A DNA stretch of 64,000 bases from contig JAEUPQ010000015.1 of NCBI GenBank assembly GCA_016789405.1, forward strand, positions 186,001-250,000. Reading direction: 5' to 3'. Below the pieces are notes generated by a model that was not told the DNA's origin, did not search any database, and was given only the letters and a program-made list of their open reading frames with translations. Shown here piece by piece: positions 53,604 through 64,000 of this stretch. Source of the stretch: Lysobacteraceae bacterium. GTDB lineage: Bacteria; Pseudomonadota; Gammaproteobacteria; Xanthomonadales; Xanthomonadaceae. Within the stretch, counting starts at the first letter, position 1. Each line of letters opens with the position of its first letter. The position numbers were made by a program, and so were the translations under genes.

Positions 53604-53741
53604 GCGGGTTCCGTCGGTGGGGACGGGAGGCAATGTCGACGCCCCGCGCGGGCAGCGTGTGGCGGCTGCGTGAAGTCCGACTTCATCCAGATGCCAGCTG
53701 GAATTGTGTAACCGCCTCCGGCGCACGTACCCTTCCGAGCC

Positions 53742-54167
53742 GTGAACAGATCCGCCCGCCACCGCCGCGCTGCGTCCCGACGTTTCCGCGTCATGCCCGG
53801 TCGATGGCTGGTTGTCCTGCTGCTGTTCGGTTTCGTGCTGCAGCCGGTCATGGCCACATACGGCCAGTTGCATGAAACCCTGGCGCATATGGGCAGCGAC
53901 AGGTCGCATGTCGAAGACGATGCGCATGTCGAAATGGCAGCGACACGGACCGCTGAGAGTCCCGGCGAGGATTCTCGCGAGGATCTCGGCGTATTCCACG
54001 CCTTGTCCCACCACGCCCACTGCTGCGCGCAGCCGCAATCGCTGCCGCCATCCAGCCTGCCGGCGCTACCGCCGGCCCTTGCGGGAACGTGTCCGCCCAG
54101 CGTCGATCCCGACGCTTCGCCGGATTCCCGTTTCGAGACCCCCTTCCGACCTCCGATCGTCGCGTGA
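53742..54167 (+). CDS. CzcI-like metal-rich leader protein of the czc cluster
   Basis: 141 residues from a GTG at 53742, or 124 from an ATG at 53793. One signal/membrane segment (WLVVLLLFGFVLQPVMA) precedes a His/Asp-rich stretch (HETLAHMG, HALSHHAHCC) likely to bind metal ions, then a proline-rich tail. Position directly before czcCBA is typical of CzcI/CopL-type proteins; sequence similarity is weak. Confidence 0.6.
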   Translation: MNRSARHRRAASRRFRVMPGRWLVVLLLFGFVLQPVMATYGQLHETLAHMGSDRSHVEDDAHVEMAATRTAESPGEDSREDLGVFHALSHHAHCCAQPQSLPPSSLPALPPALAGTCPPSVDPDASPDSRFETPFRPPIVA

Positions 54168-54172
54168 CGACC

Positions 54173-54189
54173 GCCGGCACGATGCCGGC
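54173..54189. repeat. Hairpin between CzcI-like gene and czcC
   Basis: GCCGGCA / TGCCGGC around CGA, six bases after the stop. It could attenuate read-through into czcC. Confidence 0.4.
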
Positions 54190-54221
54190 ATCCGCTTTCA
54201 CATCGACATCGGAGCAATTGA

Positions 54222-55534
54222 ATGTACATGCGACTCGCGGCCCTGGCCGCATGGGTCGTGGCGTCTGCGTTGGCATGGCCGGTCCATGCCAACGAGCGCC
54301 AGACCCCGGACGACCCGGCCCCGGACAGGCTGACCCTCGACGACGCCTTCGCGCGCGTCGCCACCCATCGAAACAAGACCCATCCCGACCTGCGCCTGTT
54401 CGAGGCGCGCCGCGATGTCCTGCAGGCAGAGCGCGACCGCGCCGGCCAGCGGCCGCCGCTGACGCTCGGCGCCACGCTCGAGAACGCGTTCGGCAGCGGC
54501 GACAGCCGTGGACTGCGCGAAGCGGAGCTGACCTTGAGCCTGGCATCCGTGCTGGAGCGCGGCGGCAAGCTCGACGCGCGCCGGACGCTGGTGCAAAGCC
54601 GCATCGATGCGCTCGCCATCGAACGCGAGACCACGCGACTCGATCTGCTGGCGGAGGTCGCGCGCCGCTACCTGACGGCGGTTGGCGCCGAGCGACAGCT
54701 TGCGATCGCCGAGCAGGATATCGCACAGCGAAAGCGCACCGTTGCCGCGGCGCGACAGCGGCTGCAGGCCGGCGCATCGCCGGAATCTGTGGTGTTCACT
54801 GCGCAGGCAGCGCTGGCGCGGGCCGAGCTTGATCGGGATCGTGCCGCGCAGCGCGGGATCGCGGCACGCCAGCACCTGGCTGCACTGTGGGGCGAACGCG
54901 ATCCGCGTTTCAGGGTCGTGGCCGGTGATCCGGCCTTGCCGGACATCGCGACGCCGGAGGCATTGGCGGCGCTGCTTGATGAGACGCCCGAATTGGCTCG
55001 GTTCGCGGACGAGCGGCGCATCGGCGAGGCGCGCCTGCAGCTTGCGCGCAGCGAGGCGACGCCCGATCTCGACTGGCAGGTCGGCGTGCGTCGACTGCAG
55101 GCCGATGGCGACGTCGCCCTGATCGGCGGCGTGTCGATGTCGCTGGGCACGCGTCGCCGTGCCGAGCCCGTTATCCGTGCCGCTGAGGCCGAACTCGCGA
55201 CGGTGGAGATCGAGCGCGAAGCGCGCGGCATGGCGCTCTATTCGACGCTGGTCGATGCGCATGGCCGCTATCGCGTGGCGCGCATCGAAACGCGACGCCT
55301 GCGCGACGAGGTGCTGCCGAAACTGGTGCAGGCCGAGTCCGCCGCCGAGCGTGCCTATCGTGCCGGCGCGATCAGTTACCTCGAATGGGCGCAGTTGCAA
55401 TCCGAACGCACCGCCGCCCGCAGACAGCAGCTCGACGCCGCGCTCGAAGCGCAGCGCGCGCTGATCGAACTCCAGCGACTGACGGGACAGGCGCTTGTCG
55501 TCGCCCGGAACGCACAAGAACAAGGAACTTCCCG

Positions 55535-55538
<4 letters not shown>
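54222..55538 (+). CDS. czcC: CzcC-like outer membrane factor of heavy-metal efflux
   Basis: 438 residues with a signal peptide (WPVHANE) and two TolC-family helical repeats (LTLDDAFARVATHR... and LDAHGR-like regions; RAYRAGAISYLEWAQLQSER is the characteristic second-repeat motif). It forms the outer membrane exit duct of the tripartite pump. Its stop overlaps the czcB start (ATGA). Confidence 0.88.
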
Positions 55539-60032
<4,494 letters not shown>

Positions 60033-60085
60033 GCATTCCGGCTCGGTGCTCCCGCGACCGCACCACGGGTCGCGGGAGTCGCCGG

Positions 60086-60286
60086 CTACAGTTCCCTGCG
60101 CGATGAATCGTCGTCCTTGGACGACGACTTCCGCGGCGGGCGCACACCCCAGCTGAGGACGCTGCCCACGAGGGCGATGCCGAACCCGCACCAGCCGACG
60201 ACGGCGCTGACGCCGCCGAACCAGCTCATGACGATGATGACGGTGCCAATGGCCCAGAGCCACCAGGCGATCTGTTGTCTGTCCAT
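60086..60286 (-). CDS. Small two-helix membrane protein
   Basis: 66 residues starting MDRQQIAWWLWAIGTVIIVMSW, with two helices and a charged tail (PPRKSSSKDDDSSRREL). Function unknown. Converges on czcA. Confidence 0.6.
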   Translation of the reverse strand: MDRQQIAWWLWAIGTVIIVMSWFGGVSAVVGWCGFGIALVGSVLSWGVRPPRKSSSKDDDSSRREL

Positions 60287-60637
60287 CCGGGATCCGTTGC
60301 GTCGCGCGAAGGGGGGCATTGTAAGCCCCAACGCGCGGCTCCTGGCACTGGACCGAAGCGCATCGCAAGTTTTCTCGATGGTGCGTCAACCGGAATACAT
60401 CTGCATGCGTTGATGTCGCGAGCGTCGCCAGGGGGAGCCCACGGAAGCATCGTCGGGTCTGCGCGCGCTCCGCGGCATCGGGCATGCCGCGCGTCGATGG
60501 TGGCCGGGTGTGCGCACGCCGGACCACCATCGTACGGATGCGGGCGCGCATGGTGCGCCCGATCCCGCCGCCACATCGCGTGGCGCGCGGGGGCTCTCGC
60601 GTTGTTTCCCCAACATCCATTCATGGAGTGAATCTGC
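60287..60637. other. Intergenic region upstream of the secreted glycosidase-like gene
   Basis: 351 bases. It carries an inverted repeat GGGCGC / GCGCCC (60542-60547, 60555-60560) and, at its end, GGAG nine bases before the downstream ATG. I see no gene and no clear promoter. Confidence 0.4.
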
Positions 60638-62710
60638 ATGACCAATACCGCCATCCCCGCCGGGGGTGCCGTACGCGCGTGGGCGATCGGCCTTGCCGGT
60701 TGTGTCACCGTCGCAATGTCCCTGTTTGCTTTCAATCATCCGCATGCGCCCGAGGACATCGTCCGAAAGGACGACGCCAGCTCGTCTCGTACAACCGGTG
60801 CCTCGCAGATCATGAGTCGCCCGTCACTGATCGAGGCGGCCGCCGCGCCGGGCACGCCCGGATCGCGGCATTACTCGGGCATGGGGCTCAACCTCGGCTC
60901 CTTCGACTACTGGTCCACCGACTTCCCGACCATCGACCAGTTCAAGCGCGCGAGTCCGTGGATCACCAGCAACGGAAATACCTGGGATACCGGCGAAGAA
61001 GGGAAGCTCGACCTCGATGCCAACGGTTGGGTGAAAAGCCTGCCTGCCGCGAACGACACGAATGTGCGCTATCGCCACGTGGTGGCGGTGCTGTTCCAGG
61101 GCGATGGCGGGGCGCATCCGGGCGGCGTCTACACCGTGCTCTACGACGGTGCCGGCACCATCGAATACGGCGGCGTGAGCGTGGTCTCGCGCGAAACCGG
61201 CAAGGACCTCGTCGACGTGCCCGGCGCTGGTGGCACGTCCATGACGATCAACATCAAGGCCACGACGCCGGGCAATCACATCCGCAACATCCGCGTGATC
61301 CCGCCGGGCGGTGTCTGCAGCCTCGCCCAGCGCGTGCATGTCCGCTCCGCAGCGGACTGCGCCGCCAATGGCACCGGGCAGTACACGTCGCTGCTGACAT
61401 TGTCCGAAGTGCAGAAACAGGCCTGGTTCCCGAATTTCCTCGGTGATCTCGCCGGCGTCCGCACGCTGCGCTTCATGGACTGGGGACGCACGAACAGCTC
61501 CACGCTGTCGAAGTGGGCGGATCGCCCGAAGTGGGACGATGCCACCTGGACCGGCTCCCACGGCGTACCGGTCGGCGCCATGATCCAGCTCGCCAATGCG
61601 GTCAAGGCGGATGCTTGGATCAACCTGCCGACCCGCGTCGACGACGACTACGCACGTCGCTTTGCGCAGACCGCGAAAGCGAATCTGCATCCGGCGGCGA
61701 AGCTCGTCCTTGAGTACACGAACGAGCCCTGGAACACGTTCGGTCCGTTCTACGTCAACTACAAATGGCAGCTCGATCGCGCGAGCGAGCCGGGCGCGTT
61801 CGGAACGCCGCCGCGCGGTCGCGAGTTCGAATGGGAGCAGAACTGGCATGCGTTCCGTGCCGCGAGCCTGTGCGACATCGTGAAGACCGAGTTCGGTGCG
61901 GACGCTGGTCGCGTGCAGTGCGTCGTCAATACGCAGGCCGGCGGTGGCTGGTGGAATGCCCTCGACTACAGCCTGAAGTGTCCGCTTGCGCTGGAGAAGC
62001 GGGGCGGGCGGCCGTGCGCGGACAGTTTCGATGCCGTCGCCATCGCGCCGTATTTCGGCGGCTACATCGGCAACCCGGATGGCAACACCTACCGCATCCA
62101 CAAGCACATCCTCGACAACTGGATGACGCAGGGCGATGGCGGCATCGCGAAACTGTTCGAGGAATTGCGTGCGCGCGATGCGGCCGACCAGCCGTTGGCG
62201 AAGACGCCCTTGTCCGACCTCGTGAAGACCGGCCAGCCCGATGCGGTCGGTGGCGCGCTCGCGCAGTCGCGCGGCTGGATGAACCAGTACGCCTCGTTCA
62301 TCGCGAACAACGCGAACCTTCGCTATCGCAAGCCGATCTTCGCCTATGAAGGCGGCCAGCACATGATCCAGAGTTTCTACACCTGCAAGGGCGCGGACCA
62401 TCCGGACCCCGATCCGGCGGATTGCCCGCAGGTCGAGGCCGAGTTCCGCAGGAAGTGGCAACCGCTGCTGGTCGCGGCGAACAGGCACGAGCGGATGGGC
62501 AAGACCTACCAGGAGATGATGCTCGACTGGCGTGGGTCCGGCGGACAGGTCTTCACGCAGTTCAACTTCGTGCAGGCCTACAGCGTTTCGGGCACATGGG
62601 GCCTGAAGGAATCGCTGTTCAGCCCGCTGGATCGCAGCCCGAAGTGGCGTGCGATGCTGCCGTACCGCGACAGCATCCCGTGCTGGTGGGGCAACGGCTG
62701 CGAGCAGTGA
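60638..62710 (+). CDS. Secreted glycoside-hydrolase-like (clan GH-A type) protein
   Basis: 690 residues. Signal-like helix (WAIGLAGCVTVAMSLFAF), then GMGLNLGSFDYWSTDFPTIDQFK, the start seen in proteins annotated as cellulose-binding. A beta-rich insert follows (~residues 120-225). The C-terminal half reads as a TIM barrel with LEYTNEPWN (Glu363 as acid/base candidate) and PIFAYEGGQHM (Glu571 as nucleophile candidate), the NEP and E positions of clan GH-A. About ten cysteines suggest disulfides. Likely acts on extracellular polysaccharide; substrate unknown. Confidence 0.72.
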   Translation: MTNTAIPAGGAVRAWAIGLAGCVTVAMSLFAFNHPHAPEDIVRKDDASSSRTTGASQIMSRPSLIEAAAAPGTPGSRHYSGMGLNLGSFDYWSTDFPTIDQFKRASPWITSNGNTWDTGEEGKLDLDANGWVKSLPAANDTNVRYRHVVAVLFQGDGGAHPGGVYTVLYDGAGTIEYGGVSVVSRETGKDLVDVPGAGGTSMTINIKATTPGNHIRNIRVIPPGGVCSLAQRVHVRSAADCAANGTGQYTSLLTLSEVQKQAWFPNFLGDLAGVRTLRFMDWGRTNSSTLSKWADRPKWDDATWTGSHGVPVGAMIQLANAVKADAWINLPTRVDDDYARRFAQTAKANLHPAAKLVLEYTNEPWNTFGPFYVNYKWQLDRASEPGAFGTPPRGREFEWEQNWHAFRAASLCDIVKTEFGADAGRVQCVVNTQAGGGWWNALDYSLKCPLALEKRGGRPCADSFDAVAIAPYFGGYIGNPDGNTYRIHKHILDNWMTQGDGGIAKLFEELRARDAADQPLAKTPLSDLVKTGQPDAVGGALAQSRGWMNQYASFIANNANLRYRKPIFAYEGGQHMIQSFYTCKGADHPDPDPADCPQVEAEFRRKWQPLLVAANRHERMGKTYQEMMLDWRGSGGQVFTQFNFVQAYSVSGTWGLKESLFSPLDRSPKWRAMLPYRDSIPCWWGNGCEQ

Positions 62711-62741
62711 TCGCCTGAAACGAAACCGTGTGAAACGAAAT

Positions 62742-62767
62742 CGCCGCGATCCGTGAGGGTCGCGGCG
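62742..62767. terminator. Hairpin between convergent genes
   Basis: CGCCGCGA / TCGCGGCG around a 10-base loop, 32 bases after the glycosidase-like stop and 80 before the next gene's end. Little T-run on either side. Confidence 0.45.
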
Positions 62768-62846
62768 GTGCTACTCGGTGCTTCCAGCGTGCTGGATCGG
62801 GTGATGGGCTGTCGCGGAAGCTGACCGCCACCCTGATTCAACTGGG

Positions 62847-63536
62847 TCAGCCAGATATTTCACTGACCAGGCCAATGGCGATCACCTGGCCTTGCATCTT
62901 GATGAACATGTTTTCGCCGGCGGAAATGTCGAATTCACGGTCCAGTTGCCAGTCCGCCCAACCGTTTTCGCCACCGGTGGTCGTTTCCGCATCCAGGAGC
63001 GTCGCTCGTACCGATTTGCCCATGACCCAGAGGTCCATGGTTCGTCCGGGACGTGTGTCCAGTCCGTCGACATCGTCACGGTGACGCCACTGCATTGAGT
63101 CGAGCCAATACATTTCGGATCGAAATCGAGATGTCGGCACCGCTGGGTCGAGCTTCATCATGTCCGCATTGATGGTGTCGCGATCCTTCATGCCCTCGTG
63201 ATCGGAGACCAATTGCATGACGTCGCTCATGTCGATGGAGCCATCGACTCCGATCGGCAGGAAGAATGCCGGGGTGTGCGCACCGTTCATGTTGTACATG
63301 TCGAGAAGATCCTTCATGAGCTGGATTTGCTCTTCCGGAGTCTCGCCGTATGCGATGTCGCCTTGGCGCTGTTCGGTCTCCAGCAGCAGGATCGAAATCC
63401 AGGGCATGTACGCTTGACGCGCGATCAGCACATGCTCGCGAAGGATCGGGTTCACGCCATTCCTGACATCGATCACCATCACCGCATGCTTGGCTGCAAG
63501 CGCGGCGTCCGCGATCCATTCCGGCGTGGCGTCCAT
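62847..63536 (-). CDS. Degenerate EF-Tu-like protein lacking GTP-binding motifs (possibly 5' part of a frameshifted gene)
   Basis: 229 residues from the ATG at 63536. REHVLIARQAYMPWISILL matches EF-Tu REHILLGRQVGVPYIIVFL, but the NKxD site is replaced by LLETEQ and no P-loop or DCPGH exists. AFFLPIGVDGSI is what remains of domain 2. From about residue 130, LDPAVPTSRFRSEMYWLDS and later GRTMDLWVMGKSVRATL follow EF-Tu domain 3. Open reading continues 18 codons upstream of the ATG (to 63590) with EF-Tu-like residues (TLDVRAAAMDATPEWI), so the true N-terminus may lie in the small ORF at 63578. Local GC is low (50% and 53% in two 60-base lines). Confidence 0.65.
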   Translation of the reverse strand: MDATPEWIADAALAAKHAVMVIDVRNGVNPILREHVLIARQAYMPWISILLLETEQRQGDIAYGETPEEQIQLMKDLLDMYNMNGAHTPAFFLPIGVDGSIDMSDVMQLVSDHEGMKDRDTINADMMKLDPAVPTSRFRSEMYWLDSMQWRHRDDVDGLDTRPGRTMDLWVMGKSVRATLLDAETTTGGENGWADWQLDREFDISAGENMFIKMQGQVIAIGLVSEISG

Positions 63537-63577
63537 TGCCGCCGCCCGGACGTCGAGCGTTGGCTGCGCTTCGCGTA

Positions 63578-63718
63578 TCAGTGTTCGATGTCAACGCGAA
63601 CATCGTCGCCAAGCAGCAATAGACCATTGCCGGTCGGCAGGCGCGGGCGGGGGACATCCGAAGGCGTGGCTTGATGCCCGACTCCGAGCTTGTCCGTGAT
63701 CTTCGACAGGAAGCTCAT
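63578..63718 (-). CDS. Small ORF after rluB, probably the N-terminal part of the EF-Tu-like gene
   Basis: 46 residues: MSFLSKITDKLGVG, a Pro-rich linker, then GNGLLLLGDDVRVDIEH. The ATG begins two bases after the rluB stop (TGAGCATG), as for a coupled gene. The frame ends at 63578, while the EF-Tu-like frame opens at 63590; a single indel in that 10-base overlap would fuse them. The RVDIEH strand could correspond to the EF-Tu strand before DCPGH. Confidence 0.5.
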   Translation of the reverse strand: MSFLSKITDKLGVGHQATPSDVPRPRLPTGNGLLLLGDDVRVDIEH

Positions 63719-63720
63719 GC

Positions 63721-64000
63721 TCAGCCGCCCTTGAACCCGCCACCGCCACCACGCGGGCCGCGATTGCCGCCGGGACGCGGACCTGCGGGGCGCGGGCCAC
63801 CCGGACGGGCGCCGCCGGGACGCTGGCCGCCAGGCTTGCCGCCGCCGGGGCGGGGGCCGGCCTTCGGGCCACCCGGACGCGGGCCGCGCGGTTCGCCATA
63901 GGGATTGAAACCGCCGCCGTGGGCGTGATCGGACGGGAAGCTCGGGGCATTGCCCGGATGGCCATAGGGCTTCGCCGCACGGGCGGGGCGGTTGCCGCCC
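63721..64000 (-). CDS. rluB: C-terminal tail of RluB (23S rRNA pseudouridine synthase), partial
   Basis: Only the last ~92 residues lie in the window; the catalytic domain is beyond 64000. The sequence is Gly/Pro/Arg low complexity: HPGNAPSFPSDHAHGGGFNP then repeated RPGGP/RPGGG units ending GGGFKGG. This kind of tail is familiar from Xanthomonadales RluB proteins, so the identity is inferred from the tail alone. Confidence 0.6.
   Translation of the reverse strand, partial: GGNRPARAAKPYGHPGNAPSFPSDHAHGGGFNPYGEPRGPRPGGPKAGPRPGGGKPGGQRPGGARPGGPRPAGPRPGGNRGPRGGGGGFKGG

Noticed and set aside
62716..62740. Direct repeat TGAAACGAAA twice after the glycosidase-like stop
   Set aside because: Only 10 bases, two copies, no link to any element.
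63721..64000. Gly/Pro repeat stretch as a possible repeat element or CRISPR
   Set aside because: It reads through as an open Gly/Pro/Arg protein tail with varied codons, without spacers.

Overview
The window is GC-rich chromosomal DNA from a gammaproteobacterium that looks like Lysobacteraceae/Xanthomonadaceae (Lysobacter, Luteimonas or Thermomonas type). This is inferred from the serC-pheA-hisC-aroA block, an FFLEELY-motif protein beside PHA-granule genes, a class I fumarase, MsrPQ, a complete System I cytochrome c maturation operon, a MetX-type acyltransferase and the ffh-rpsP-rimM-trmD-rplS order. There is no phage, insertion sequence, CRISPR array or plasmid gene. The window is mostly housekeeping DNA with a few accessory pockets.

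Layout. 1-4.9 kb: 3' part of a two-domain SDR reductase, then storage-granule genes (phasin, patatin, FFLEELY protein, PHA_gran_rgn protein). 5-7.4 kb: an FHA protein and the msrP-msrQ pair that repairs oxidised methionine in the envelope. 7.8-12.9 kb: serC-pheA-hisC-aroA for serine and aromatic amino acids. 12.9-20.8 kb: lipoprotein hydrolase, TlpA-like thioredoxin, ferredoxin-NADP reductase, GNAT and SRPBCC proteins, class I fumarase, a GspG-like protein, an MscS channel and a DUF456 protein. 20.9-27.9 kb: two tandem M35 metallopeptidases, a class II cytochrome c, tcdA, pirin, and aqpZ between two paralogous secreted proteins. 28-32.5 kb: ypjD divergent from ffh, then rpsP-rimM-trmD and rplS. 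32.6-38 kb: DUF3667 protein, RssA-like lipoprotein, three uncharacterised membrane or envelope genes, tRNA-Leu(CAA). 38-41.4 kb: cysteine-dioxygenase-like protein, metX, EEP-family hydrolase. 41.4-48.4 kb: ccmABCDEFGHI on the minus strand. 48.4-53.6 kb: two DUF3293 paralogues, a methionine aminotransferase/omega-amidase pair, a flavoprotein cluster. 53.7-60 kb: a CzcI-like protein and czcCBA. 60-64 kb: a secreted glycoside-hydrolase-like protein, a degenerate EF-Tu-like gene of visibly lower GC, and the C-terminal tail of rluB.

The most interesting places are: (i) the EF-Tu-like gene at 62.8-63.7 kb, which lacks all GTP-binding motifs, has almost no domain 2, and appears joined across a frame change to a small upstream ORF abutting rluB; (ii) the translationally coupled pair at 35.3-37.8 kb, a secreted, membrane-anchored protein with a possible His/Cys caspase-like core plus a two-helix membrane protein, next to a tRNA gene; (iii) the tandem M35 proteases with matching terminators; (iv) palindromes upstream of serC; and (v) a shared -10 motif that leaves tcdA with almost no leader. 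All functional calls come from motif reading without database searches.
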